From assembly GCA_905181885.1 (NCBI GenBank), contig CAJIZI010000003.1:124001-188000 (forward strand): a DNA stretch of 64,000 nt. Direction: 5' to 3'. The translations under genes and the position numbers were made by a program. This stretch comes from an uncultured Gammaproteobacteria bacterium (GTDB taxonomy: Bacteria; Pseudomonadota; Gammaproteobacteria; Nitrosococcales; Methylophagaceae). The notes under the pieces are model-generated. The model was not told where the DNA came from. It worked only from the letters and a program-made list of their open reading frames with translations, and ran no database searches. Of the stretch, positions 1 to 8,389 are shown one piece after another. Position 1 is the stretch's first letter. Every line of letters begins with the position of its first letter.

Positions 1-225
1 CCAAAAGAAAGAGCTAATGAGCTAGGAATTATAGTTTCTGTTTGGTTACACCCAGATATCATAACTGTTGAAGATTTAGATCATGAAGCTTTATTTAACA
101 TTCATCGTGAAGCAACACGGAAAGCACTTGAAAAAGCAATGAATAATGAGCCCAGCATTGATTACTTATTGGAGAACCAAGATAAGTTAGTCCATAAATA
201 TTATGAGAGAGCATTAGCAAAGTAA
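1..225 (+). CDS. Formaldehyde-activating enzyme-like protein, C-terminal part (partial)
   Basis: The window begins inside this gene. Reading from base 1 gives 74 residues ending at the TAA at 223-225. The segment GIIVSVWLHP followed by REATRKALEKAMNNEP matches in order the C-terminal pattern of Fae proteins (a hydrophobic VSVF/W strand, then YEAT, then RA.N.EP). Fae joins formaldehyde to tetrahydromethanopterin in C1 metabolism, so this would mark a methylotroph or formaldehyde-detoxifying lifestyle. Fae paralogues exist that may not be catalytic, and the active-site N-terminal half lies outside the window, so the exact class is open. A rho-independent terminator follows. Confidence 0.65.
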   Translation, partial: PKERANELGIIVSVWLHPDIITVEDLDHEALFNIHREATRKALEKAMNNEPSIDYLLENQDKLVHKYYERALAK

Positions 226-252
226 ATACTTAATTATTTAGAGCATAAGAGC

Positions 253-290
253 AACGGCCCGCATAGCATACTATCTGGGCCGTTATTTTA
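253..290 (+). terminator. Rho-independent terminator after the fae-like gene
   Basis: Perfect 8-bp stem: AACGGCCC at 253-260 pairs with GGGCCGTT at 277-284. The loop is 16 nt and a T-rich run follows. It lies 28 bp after the stop codon of the fae-like gene. Confidence 0.8.
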
Positions 291-352
291 TTAATAACTT
301 GATTTGTTGGGCGCTATCGAAAATGGTCATCAACGCCTTATGGATATAAAAG

Positions 353-2272
353 ATGCATGAAGAAATAGCACAAGTTTTTAGTGATGGGGGGTTGTTATCC
401 CAGCATATTGATGGCTACGCTCCAAGACCACAGCAGCTAGAAATGGCAAATACTATTGCTGAAACCCTCTCAGATAGCACAGTTTTAATAGCGGAAGCAG
501 GAACGGGGACAGGAAAAACTTTTGCTTATCTCGTTCCGGCAATTTTATCGGGTCAGAAAATCATTATTTCAACTGGTACCAAGAATTTACAAGACCAATT
601 ATTTAGTCGTGACTTACCAACATTACGGAAAGCATTAGCCGTACCTTTCCAAGCTGCTTTGTTAAAAGGTCGGAGTAACTATCTTTGTCACTACCGGTTA
701 GATTTGGCACAACATGATCCATTACAAGCTCAGTACTCCGACACTCTCTATGAGTTACAAGTCTGGTCAGGGCAGACGCGAACAGGAGATTTAAGCGAGG
801 AAGATATACTTGAAGATGGGATGAGCTTATGGCCCAAAGTCACCTCGACGATTGATAACTGTCTAGGACAGTCATGCCCAAATAATACAGAATGCTTCAT
901 AAATGAAGCGAGGAAAACTGCACAAGAAGCAGATATATTGGTTGTGAATCACCATTTATTAATGTCAGATATGTCGTTGAAGTCATCCGGTCAAGGTGAA
1001 GTTTTACCGAGTGCAGATGGGTATATCATTGATGAGGCCCACCAGTTACCTGACATAGCTACTCAATTTTTAGGGGACCGAATTAGTAGCCACCAAATTC
1101 AAGAGTTGTGCCGAGATACAATTAGGGAAATGGTTAAAGACGCAGCAGATATGGCATCTTTACAAGACCATGCCGATAAAACTGAAGCTTGTTTAAGAGC
1201 TTTCAGGCTGAGCCTGGGTGAAAAGGAACAACGGTTACCATGGAGGTCTTTGCTCGAAAAAATGGGAGTTGAGAACAAATTAGCAAGCTTATTGGAATGT
1301 ATAGAAGATCTGTCAGAACAATTAGCACAGGCTGCTGAAAGAGGAAAAGGCCTAGAACAGTGCCATACACGCTCTATTGGTATATTAAATATACTACGGT
1401 TATTTAACCAAGAACATGAAAATGACCTTTTGGTTTTATGGGCAGATATTCGCTCTGCAAGCATTACACTACATGCGACCCCACATAATATAAGTGACTA
1501 CTTTCATAAATGGATTGATCAAAAACGACAAGCTTGGGTGTTCACTTCTGCTACTTTAACAGTTGCAGGAAAGCTTAAAAACTTTAGTAGTCAATTAGGA
1601 ATCAGCAATGCTCAAAATGTAGTTTGGCCAAGCCCATTTGATTTTGAAAAACAAAGCCTCTTGTATATGCCTTCGATTCCTGTTGATCCAAATCATGTTG
1701 ATTATTTAAAACACATAATCGAGATAAGTAAAGAGATGATTGAATATAGTCAGGGTCGTACTTTCTTACTCTTTACTAGTTATCGAGCACTAAATATTGT
1801 TGCTGAAGCATTAGTAGATTCGGATTATCCATTGATGGTTCAAGGCAGGGCATCAAAAAGTCATTTGCTAACAGAATTCCGTTCTCATGGTAATGCAGTT
1901 TTATTAGGAACAAATAGCTTTTGGGAGGGTGTTGATGTGAGAGGGGAGGCATTATCTTGCGTTTTAATTGATAAAATTCCTTTTGCAGCACCTGATGACC
2001 CTATATTACAAGCTAAAATTGACCATTTACGAGAAAGAGGAGGTAACCCTTTCACATCTATACAAATACCAGCCGCTGTAATTCAGCTAAAGCAAGGTAT
2101 TGGGCGACTTATTCGTGATAACTCAGATTATGGCGTGCTCGTATTATGTGACCCAAGGTTTTTAACTAAACCATACGGCAAATTATTTTTACGTAGTTTG
2201 CCACCCATGCCCATCACACAGAAGAGTGAGGATGTGGCCAAATTTTTCAAAGAAAAAGCAGGGACTAACTAG
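353..2272 (+). CDS. ATP-dependent DNA helicase, DinG/YoaA (XPD-like) family
   Basis: A 639-residue superfamily 2, 5'-3' DNA helicase of the DinG/YoaA iron-sulfur group, which unwinds forked or damaged DNA and helps replication-stress repair. The Walker A segment AEAGTGTGKT lies near residues 48-56 and the DEAH box at 227-230. Four cysteines (Cys112, Cys170, Cys175, Cys181) sit between motifs I and II where the family binds a [4Fe-4S] cluster. The C-terminal helicase motifs include GTNSFWEGVDVRG and QGIGRLIRD. The length fits YoaA better than E. coli DinG. The stop codon overlaps that of the convergent DUF3010 gene. Confidence 0.9.
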   Translation: MHEEIAQVFSDGGLLSQHIDGYAPRPQQLEMANTIAETLSDSTVLIAEAGTGTGKTFAYLVPAILSGQKIIISTGTKNLQDQLFSRDLPTLRKALAVPFQAALLKGRSNYLCHYRLDLAQHDPLQAQYSDTLYELQVWSGQTRTGDLSEEDILEDGMSLWPKVTSTIDNCLGQSCPNNTECFINEARKTAQEADILVVNHHLLMSDMSLKSSGQGEVLPSADGYIIDEAHQLPDIATQFLGDRISSHQIQELCRDTIREMVKDAADMASLQDHADKTEACLRAFRLSLGEKEQRLPWRSLLEKMGVENKLASLLECIEDLSEQLAQAAERGKGLEQCHTRSIGILNILRLFNQEHENDLLVLWADIRSASITLHATPHNISDYFHKWIDQKRQAWVFTSATLTVAGKLKNFSSQLGISNAQNVVWPSPFDFEKQSLLYMPSIPVDPNHVDYLKHIIEISKEMIEYSQGRTFLLFTSYRALNIVAEALVDSDYPLMVQGRASKSHLLTEFRSHGNAVLLGTNSFWEGVDVRGEALSCVLIDKIPFAAPDDPILQAKIDHLRERGGNPFTSIQIPAAVIQLKQGIGRLIRDNSDYGVLVLCDPRFLTKPYGKLFLRSLPPMPITQKSEDVAKFFKEKAGTN

Positions 2273-2694
2273 CTATTCTCTATATAGGAAAACCCAGTCA
2301 TAAATGCCTGTTCTTGAAATTGTTTTAAACCGGTATCATTAAAATTCATACTGGTGTGACTATTTTTTAGAGTTTCTTTAATTTTAGCAGATGACAACAA
2401 GGTTACATTAAGGTTTTCAATTAATTGAATACTCGCTTCAAGCTTAAAACTTACCGATCCACCTGCAAACTTACCACGTGTCATTCGTTCTTTTATGACA
2501 ACATGATCCACCTGATAATCTGCCATTAATTTTGTAAAATCAAACTGAAATTTTTGAAGCTGTTGCTGGTTTGTAGCATCGGATATGCTAATTTTTTTAA
2601 CCCGACATTCAAGTAAAGTATACAGGCCCTTCTCAAATATCATTAAGCATATGACAGCATCATTACCTTTTAACTCAACACCACATACTTTCAT
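2269..2694 (-). CDS. DUF3010 family protein
   Basis: A 141-residue protein that I recognise as the DUF3010 family of marine gammaproteobacteria. It starts MKVCGVELKGNDAVICL, a short beta-hairpin resembling the first strands of RNase H-like folds. It then has a conserved-looking VVIKERMTRGKFAGGSVSFKLEASIQ segment in the middle. No signal peptide or membrane segment is visible. Function is unknown; the RNase H-like fold is only an impression from the N-terminal pattern. It is convergent with, and overlaps by 4 bp, the helicase gene. Confidence 0.75.
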   Translation of the reverse strand: MKVCGVELKGNDAVICLMIFEKGLYTLLECRVKKISISDATNQQQLQKFQFDFTKLMADYQVDHVVIKERMTRGKFAGGSVSFKLEASIQLIENLNVTLLSSAKIKETLKNSHTSMNFNDTGLKQFQEQAFMTGFSYIENS

Positions 2695-2918
2695 TATAAA
2701 ATCCTAACGCATGTTAAAAATAAATATATGATACAAGGTCGTGACGTAGAAGTACGATTATTTAGTGCATGAGGGTAATACGTGAAAAGTGAAAAGCTTG
2801 GCATACAATTTATTAAACAAGGGACCATAACCAGCACCTATTGCCTAATCCAAGTCTTCAAAGCCATCGTCATTTAGACCTGCGGCACCAAGTAGTTCGG
2901 GCGCCTTTTAAACTTTGA

Positions 2919-3224
2919 TTAACTATAAGACGGCTTAGCCCTTATATGCCATATGACTCGACCTTGAATGTGGCTTAAGGGTTGTAAACCTAAGGACTGT
3001 GTGGATGTGGATTGCTGAAGGTTGTCACCAACCAGCCTCACACTTTTTTGTTCAATACTTAGAATTCGTTTAAGGATCTTACCTAGCGAGGGATGTTGAA
3101 CGATAACTACGTCATTTATTCTGTAGTGTGTGTTATAACAAGAAAAGCTCACTACGAAGTCATCATGTTTAAATACAGGGAGCATACTCTCTCCCTGTAT
3201 TTTATGGACACCCAAATGAAACAT
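2919..3224 (-). CDS. sodX: Nickel-type superoxide dismutase maturation protease
   Basis: A 101-residue S24/S26-type peptidase. The serine of GESMLPVF (Ser13) and the lysine in KILKRIL (about Lys52) form the expected Ser/Lys dyad. The protein is about the size of known SodX proteases, which remove the N-terminal propeptide of nickel SOD so that the histidine becomes the free N-terminal nickel ligand. It starts 8 bp after the sodN stop on the same strand, the classical sodN-sodX pairing. There is no membrane anchor, consistent with cytoplasmic maturation. Confidence 0.92.
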   Translation of the reverse strand: MFHLGVHKIQGESMLPVFKHDDFVVSFSCYNTHYRINDVVIVQHPSLGKILKRILSIEQKSVRLVGDNLQQSTSTQSLGLQPLSHIQGRVIWHIRAKPSYS

Positions 3225-3232
3225 TCAGACAA

Positions 3233-3730
3233 TTAGCCTAATTTGGGGTAAACAACTTGTTCTGACGGTGGGTAAGGGCATTCAGCTGTGAAAGTATCAA
3301 CACCTTTAGTTTTCCAAAACGCGTCAGCAAATTCATTGACTAGGGCTAATAGTTTTTCACCATTAGCACGATCAATAGTTGTTTTGCAGGCTGAGCCAGT
3401 AAGCATAATGCTATGCACTAATTCATTTGTATTCGGGTATTTTTCAAACTGTGGTTGTTTGAAATAGTCACCCCAGATAATACGAACTTCATCCTTTACT
3501 TTTGCAGCATGAGTTTCTTTCTCTGATACTAAACGACTTAATTTTGCTTGGTCGGCTAAAGATAAGGATGCACCGTCTAGCTCATTAATTAAATCTAAAA
3601 AACGAATAACACTTAATGCCGCTATTTGTGCGGTTGAAGGGTCATAAATTTTGCAGGGAATATCGCAGTGTGCAGCGGTGGTATCAAATCTCAAAAGAGA
3701 GTCTAATTGTGAAAAAATTGTATGTAACAT
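3233..3730 (-). CDS. sodN: Nickel superoxide dismutase precursor
   Basis: A 165-residue precursor. The nickel hook HCDIPCKIYDP begins at His21; cleavage before it would expose His, Cys and Cys as nickel ligands (motif H-C-x-x-P-C-x-x-Y). The 20-residue leader is a propeptide, not a signal peptide. The rest matches the family's four-helix bundle, including IIWGDYFKQPQFEKYP. The enzyme dismutates superoxide to oxygen and peroxide in the cytoplasm. It sits between a small His-rich gene and sodX in one apparent operon. The residue after the second Cys is Lys, where the Streptomyces enzyme has Gly. Confidence 0.96.
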   Translation of the reverse strand: MLHTIFSQLDSLLRFDTTAAHCDIPCKIYDPSTAQIAALSVIRFLDLINELDGASLSLADQAKLSRLVSEKETHAAKVKDEVRIIWGDYFKQPQFEKYPNTNELVHSIMLTGSACKTTIDRANGEKLLALVNEFADAFWKTKGVDTFTAECPYPPSEQVVYPKLG

Positions 3731-3760
3731 GATGGTTGTACCTCTATATTAATTATAGTC

Positions 3761-3970
3761 TTAAGAAGATATTTTCTTGCGGGCCAGATGTTTATTAACC
3801 GAGTAGGCTGCAACACCGACAAGTATTATAATGCCAAAAAAGGTCGCGCTATGTAGGGCGCTGCTAGACCAATGACTATGGTCATGACCGGAATGCGCTA
3901 GCGCTGACTGACTAAAAATAGTCGCGCTTGAAACTGCCAGCAGAGATAAAGAACGGATTTTCATATTCAT
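3761..3970 (-). CDS. Small secreted His-rich single-pass membrane protein leading the sodN operon
   Basis: A 69-residue protein with a signal peptide ending at about SALA. The predicted mature N-terminus is strikingly His-rich (HSGHDHSHW). A transmembrane helix (TFFGIIILVGVAAYSV) and a basic tail follow. The start is supported by an AAAGGA Shine-Dalgarno just upstream. It ends 30 bp before sodN on the same strand. The histidine cluster would face the periplasm and could bind nickel or another divalent metal, so a role in nickel capture for SodN is a reasonable but unproven inference. I do not recognise a named family. Confidence 0.7.
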   Translation of the reverse strand: MNMKIRSLSLLAVSSATIFSQSALAHSGHDHSHWSSSALHSATFFGIIILVGVAAYSVNKHLARKKISS

Positions 3971-4134
3971 ATTTCCTTTATGGGTTAATTTAATCTTGTG
4001 GAATTTTTTATTTTATCAGAGCCTGATGTAAAATTGGCTGATATATTAAAGTTATTACGTAAAGCTTTACTTTCAAATGAGCAAGGACATGAACACTCTT
4101 GGTGAGAGAAGCGAGTTATCCTAACTATAGATTG

Positions 4135-4518
4135 CTAATTTAGGTCAATAGCAAATTGTTTTAAAAGATTGAGAGGAACAATTTCAAGCGATTTTTTATG
4201 TGTGCTCATGAGGTGTACTCGTGGAGCCATCTTTTCATTATATGCCTCGAGCCAGCGTTGTGCGCACAAGCACCAACGGTCGCCGTCATTTAAGCCAGGA
4301 AAGCCGAACTCAGGTACTGGTGTTGTCAGATCATTACCTTTGAAACGGGAATATTCGAGAAACGTCTTAGACACTTCTACACAAATGGTGTGTGAACTAA
4401 CGTCATCATCATTAGTATTACAGCATCCATCTCTGAAAAAACCTGTTAGCGGATTTTCACTACAGACTGATAAAGGCTCATCTAAAACATTTAAAGGTGT
4501 TTCTGTTTTTATACCCAT
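4135..4518 (-). CDS. DUF2237 family protein
   Basis: A 127-residue protein that I recognise as DUF2237 (COG3651). It contains NPLTGFFRDGCCNT, then HTICVEVSKTFLEYSRFKGNDL, then FPGLNDGDRWCLCAQRW and PRVHLMSTHKKSLEIV. Several cysteines (in GCCN and WCLC) could bind metal, but function is unknown. It is the second gene after the pterin dehydratase (24-bp gap), so the two are probably co-transcribed. No signal peptide is present. Confidence 0.85.
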   Translation of the reverse strand: MGIKTETPLNVLDEPLSVCSENPLTGFFRDGCCNTNDDDVSSHTICVEVSKTFLEYSRFKGNDLTTPVPEFGFPGLNDGDRWCLCAQRWLEAYNEKMAPRVHLMSTHKKSLEIVPLNLLKQFAIDLN

Positions 4519-4542
4519 TATTCATTTTTATCCGTGTATTGA

Positions 4543-4926
4543 CTAATCATATTTAATATATTTGAATCTAGCGTCATTGGGTGTACCGGGTAAGGCTAAT
4601 CCATCTTTGCCAGGTTGCCACATGATGACTTCTTCAATTTTTTTAGCTAATTGAAAGTCTTTATCAGTGATGCCTTTAGCAGCATGGTTAGTTAATTTAA
4701 CAATAACAAATGCGTATGAAATGGCCATGTCAGGATGATGGAACCCTGCTTCTGCTAAGTGTCCAACGGTATTTACCACCATTAAAGTACTTTTCCAACC
4801 AGCAGTTTTATATTTACGTCGTATCCAACCATTCTCAAGGTACCAGTGGGGGAGTTCTGATTTCAAAAATTTATTAACTTCATCATCCGAATATGATTTC
4901 TCAGTACCATCTTCTCGCCAAACCAT
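4543..4926 (-). CDS. phhB: Pterin-4a-carbinolamine dehydratase (PCD) family protein
   Basis: A 127-residue PCD/DCoH protein. The family motif is present as EAGFHHPDMAISY, with the two active-site histidines, followed by VIVKLTNHAAKGITDKDFQLAKKIE. The enzyme dehydrates 4a-hydroxytetrahydrobiopterin during aromatic amino acid hydroxylation, or recycles molybdopterin-like pterins in organisms without PhhA. No phhA is in the window, so the physiological partner is unknown and the symbol is by family only. The start has a good AAAGGAG ribosome-binding site 7 nt upstream. It probably forms a two-gene operon with the DUF2237 gene. Confidence 0.85.
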   Translation of the reverse strand: MVWREDGTEKSYSDDEVNKFLKSELPHWYLENGWIRRKYKTAGWKSTLMVVNTVGHLAEAGFHHPDMAISYAFVIVKLTNHAAKGITDKDFQLAKKIEEVIMWQPGKDGLALPGTPNDARFKYIKYD

Positions 4927-5765
4927 TCTGATTCTCCTTTGCCTATTCCAGTAGTCAAGGTTAGCCGATATACATAAAGCTTTGCAAGTAATATCAATTA
5001 ATGAGATTGAATACCTAATTATTCACAATAAGGCTTTATTAATATGCATGGTGTTTATATGAGGTGATATCTTTTTTTTCTTATGAAGTTAGCACCTACT
5101 TTACTAATGTGTCCAGTTTAATCATATTCTATTTAACATAATATACATTATACGAACTAGTTTGATCATTAAGCTCTGCAAATAAAAGGCACGTAATGTA
5201 GTCTTACTCTTTCCTTTCAAGAGATGATTAAAACATAATAGAGTGACGAGTTGCCCACTGCTCTAGTTTTGATATAATAAATCATTAAAATCAGTTACTT
5301 ACGAATTTATTATCAAGGTTGATTAATATAAAATTGATGCTTATGAATAAAAGATGAATTGATATTTAACTGATGACCTATCTATACCTCAATACAAGTT
5401 GTTAGGGTGACACACTCAAAAAGAAGATAAATTTACAATAATCGCTTATATTCAGTGAGTTAGGCAGTATAAGTAAAGTCAATTATAGTTAACTTTAAGC
5501 TATGATGTATGATTGAAATTAGAATAAACTAAACACTGGTTTGCTTATGCTTGTCTAATTCACAAATCGGTGCCCTCTTATTCACAAAAATAGCTATATG
5601 AAGTTTGATTAGAACTCTAACTGAAATATAGGTGTTTCTATGTGAAGCTCTTACAGTGGAATCTAATATTGAGCCCTAAAGGTTTATAAATAACTCTTAT
5701 AGAATGTAAAGGTTTCTTTAATTAGGGTATTATCCTATCTCTTTAATAAGACATAGACGCTTTGT
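4927..5765. other. 839-bp gene-free AT-rich gap
   Basis: Six-frame reading shows only short, stop-riddled frames. I found no tRNA, riboswitch core, strong hairpin with T-tract or tandem repeat. The base composition is markedly AT-rich. The right end must carry the promoter of the Bfd-like gene, but no convincing -35/-10 pair or Fur box could be fixed. It may be decayed sequence. Confidence 0.6.
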
Positions 5766-5966
5766 ATGAGTGATAAAATTCAAGATATTGACTTTGAAAT
5801 GGATGAGGCTGTCTGTATATGCAGTGGAACAACTAAAAGAAGAATTATCGAGTTAATCATTGAAGGCCATGATTTGGACAATGTTTCCAGGAAAACAGGT
5901 GCATATTCAGGCTGCGGAGCTTGTGAGTATGACTTAGAAGTTTTATTTAAGATCCATAGAGCTTAA
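5766..5966 (+). CDS. Bfd-like [2Fe-2S]-binding protein
   Basis: A 66-residue protein with the BFD-like cysteine arrangement: CIC near residue 17 (Cys-x-Cys) and GCGAC near residue 50 (Cys-x-x-Cys), spaced as in bacterioferritin-associated ferredoxin and the central domain of nitrite reductases. These small proteins carry a [2Fe-2S] cluster and often transfer electrons. It is preceded by the long gene-free gap, has no clear Shine-Dalgarno, and no bacterioferritin gene is nearby. The assignment is therefore to the domain and not to Bfd function itself. Confidence 0.75.
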   Translation: MSDKIQDIDFEMDEAVCICSGTTKRRIIELIIEGHDLDNVSRKTGAYSGCGACEYDLEVLFKIHRA

Positions 5967-6031
5967 ATAAGCTGAAACTCACAGCTGGAAAATAAAGTCG
6001 CCTAGTGATTTATGGGTTTAATCTTTAGTGC

Positions 6032-6802
6032 TTATTTTGTAGTTGGAAATGCTGTGTGAAAATTATCTGTTGTCGTTTTCGCTATATTCTCAATTGAATC
6101 GCCCCTCAACGTTGCTAAAAACTCTGCCACATGCCTAACAAAAGCTGGCTGGTTAGTTTTCCCTCTATGAGGAACTGGTGCAAGATAAGGTGAATCAGTT
6201 TCAATTAAGATCCTGTCTAAGGGTAGTTTTTTAGCGACTTCTTGTAATTCTCTAGCATTTTTAAAGGTCACAATACCTGATAAAGAGATGTAAAACCCTA
6301 TATCTAAGGCACGTTTTGCTGTTTCCCAGTCTTCAGTGAAGCAATGAATGATACCACCCGCAGACTTAGCATCTTCATTTTCTAAAATATCCATAGTGTC
6401 TTTACGAGCTTCTCTTGTATGGACAATCAATGGTTTTTTAAGCTCTTTAGCCGCTTCTACATGTACACGGAACCTTTCACGTTGCCAACCCAGGTCACCC
6501 TCGCTTCTGAAGTAATCTAAGCCTGTTTCGCCTATTGCAATAACTTTTTCATGATTTGCTAATGATACAAGCTCTTCTACAGTGAAGTTTTCAGTTTGTT
6601 CAATATTAGGATGTATTCCAACACTGGCAGACAAATACGTATTTGATTGAACAATTTCAATGATTTTATGACAGCTAGACTTATCTATCGAAATACAAAG
6701 AATATGGTCAACACCGTTTTCCTTAGCATTATTAATTGCTAAATCTATCCCGCCCTCTTCTTGAGCCAGCAGATCAAGGTGACAATGTGAATCAATAAAC
6801 AT
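6032..6802 (-). CDS. TatD family metal-dependent hydrolase (YcfH type)
   Basis: A 256-residue TIM-barrel hydrolase. The N-terminal metal motif is DSHCHLD; further ligands lie in GETGLDYF, PLIVHTREA, GIIHCFT and ETDSPYLAPVPHRGKTNQP. Family members are Mg/Mn-dependent nucleases or deoxyribonucleases. It is the last gene of the long lipid and cell-wall operon, 23 bp after holB, where YcfH normally sits. The pilZ gene often found between holB and tatD in other gammaproteobacteria is absent. Confidence 0.92.
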   Translation of the reverse strand: MFIDSHCHLDLLAQEEGGIDLAINNAKENGVDHILCISIDKSSCHKIIEIVQSNTYLSASVGIHPNIEQTENFTVEELVSLANHEKVIAIGETGLDYFRSEGDLGWQRERFRVHVEAAKELKKPLIVHTREARKDTMDILENEDAKSAGGIIHCFTEDWETAKRALDIGFYISLSGIVTFKNARELQEVAKKLPLDRILIETDSPYLAPVPHRGKTNQPAFVRHVAEFLATLRGDSIENIAKTTTDNFHTAFPTTK

Positions 6803-6825
6803 TAGTTATTCCTGTCCAAGGTTGA

Positions 6826-7764
6826 CTATCTACTCGTTAGGTTCATAGCTTTCACCATAAACTTCTCTATTAACAACACTTTATTAAGGTTGTGTGATGA
6901 AGATAATAGCTTTGTTGTGTCGATAATACAATCATACATTGCCCAGTCGTTAATAACTATATTATTACCGGAGCTTTCTATATTTTTTACTAAGCGCTGT
7001 TTTAGTTTAAGTTGTAAATAGTACAAAACCATATGTAAGTCGAACTGTTGCCACTGCTGGGCTAATATAACTGGGTTTGCTGCTCCGCTAAGTACATGAT
7101 TGAAATCCTTTGAAATTTGTTCTAAAAAGTATAATGAATTAGATGACAACAATCTTAAAGCCTCTATGGGTGCTCCATTTGACAATGACAATGCGCGTTT
7201 AATCTCGATTTCTTTATAAGTTTCTTGATCTTGCTCTTCTATCCATTCAATAGCTTGCTTATTCGTTGGTACTGCCAGTGGTACTTTTTGACACCGACTC
7301 AGGATAGTGACGGGAAGTAACTGAGGTTTAATGCTAATTAAAATAAGCAAGGTATTACTTTGAGGCTCCTCAAGAAGCTTTAATAGGCTATTGCTGGCGC
7401 TTATATTCATGTTCTCAGCTGGCCATATAATGGATGTTTTCCATTTAGCGATATTTGCTGTCAAAGTATGTTTCTGTTTTAATTCACGTATTTTCTCTAT
7501 TTTAATCTGTTTTCCACTCTCATCGGGCCCTACAAAAGTATGGTCAGGATGATTGCCTGCAGCAAATACTTGGCAGTTATGACAGCCTCCACATGGTGCT
7601 GAAATGGGAGGTTCTTCACAAAGTACTGTAGCGACCATTTTATTTGCTAAAGATAATTGCCCTAGGCCGTTGACGCCGGTTAATATTATTGCATGAGGAA
7701 GACGCTTTTGTTCATATTGTAAGCTGAAAGATCGCCATTGTTCTGTTTGCCAAGGATATAACAT
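6826..7764 (-). CDS. holB: DNA polymerase III subunit delta'
   Basis: A 312-residue clamp-loader subunit. It opens with LYPWQTEQWRSF and ILTGVNGLGQLSLA, a degenerate P-loop as expected for delta', which does not hydrolyse ATP. The zinc-module cysteines lie in CGGCHNC. The sensor region NSLLKLLEEP is conserved. With tau/gamma and delta it opens the beta clamp for loading on primed DNA. It lies 4 bp after tmk in the operon, the usual tmk-holB pairing. Confidence 0.93.
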   Translation of the reverse strand: MLYPWQTEQWRSFSLQYEQKRLPHAIILTGVNGLGQLSLANKMVATVLCEEPPISAPCGGCHNCQVFAAGNHPDHTFVGPDESGKQIKIEKIRELKQKHTLTANIAKWKTSIIWPAENMNISASNSLLKLLEEPQSNTLLILISIKPQLLPVTILSRCQKVPLAVPTNKQAIEWIEEQDQETYKEIEIKRALSLSNGAPIEALRLLSSNSLYFLEQISKDFNHVLSGAANPVILAQQWQQFDLHMVLYYLQLKLKQRLVKNIESSGNNIVINDWAMYDCIIDTTKLLSSSHNLNKVLLIEKFMVKAMNLTSR

Positions 7765-7768
7765 TCTT

Positions 7769-8389
7769 TTAGATTAGAGGCTTTAAAAGCTGTGTCAATT
7801 GTTTTTGTATTTCAGTTATAGAAAGACTGGCATCAACAATTTTAATCCTATTAGGTTCTGCTTTTGCACTTTGAAGGTAACTTTTTCGGATTTTTTTAAA
7901 AAAATCGACTTTTTCCCTTTCAAACCGGTCTGTCGTACCCTGCCGTTCTATTACCCTTTTAAGGCCTAGTTCGACTGGTAAATCAAAGAGAAGTGTCAAG
8001 TCAGGGATTAAACCCCTTAATGTCCAGTCAGCTATTTGTTGTATACGCTGTCGCTGAATGCCTCTTCCTCCACCCTGGTAAGCATAAGTGGCATCGTGAA
8101 ACCTATCACACAATACCCAGTCCCCACGATGTAATGCAGGATTAATCACTTGTGAAATATGCTCTGCTCGAGAAGCAAACATGAGTAGTAACTCGGTGTC
8201 GTTTGCCATAGCAATGGGTGAAGGCTCAAGTAGGAGGTTACGAATTTTTTCACTTAATTCTGTACCTCCGGGTTCGCGAGTGACAACAACAGTTTTTCCA
8301 AGACTTTTTAAGCAATCATGAATGAAACTGACTTGTGTTGATTTTCCCGCCCCTTCAACACCCTCAAGACTAATAAATTTTCCCGCCAT
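7769..8389 (-). CDS. tmk: Thymidylate kinase
   Basis: A 206-residue kinase that phosphorylates dTMP to dTDP. The P-loop is FISLEGVEGAGKST, followed by the REPGGT nucleotide-binding segment, the CDRFHDATYAYQGGGRG base-recognition region and a LID with RQGTTDRFE. The start overlaps the mltG stop by one base, indicating translational coupling. The mltG-tmk-holB order is standard in gammaproteobacteria. Confidence 0.97.
   Translation of the reverse strand: MAGKFISLEGVEGAGKSTQVSFIHDCLKSLGKTVVVTREPGGTELSEKIRNLLLEPSPIAMANDTELLLMFASRAEHISQVINPALHRGDWVLCDRFHDATYAYQGGGRGIQRQRIQQIADWTLRGLIPDLTLLFDLPVELGLKRVIERQGTTDRFEREKVDFFKKIRKSYLQSAKAEPNRIKIVDASLSITEIQKQLTQLLKPLI

Noticed and set aside
4169-4546. 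A 125-codon open frame antisense to the DUF2237 gene
   Set aside because: The minus-strand DUF2237 reading has clear family motifs; the plus reading has none.
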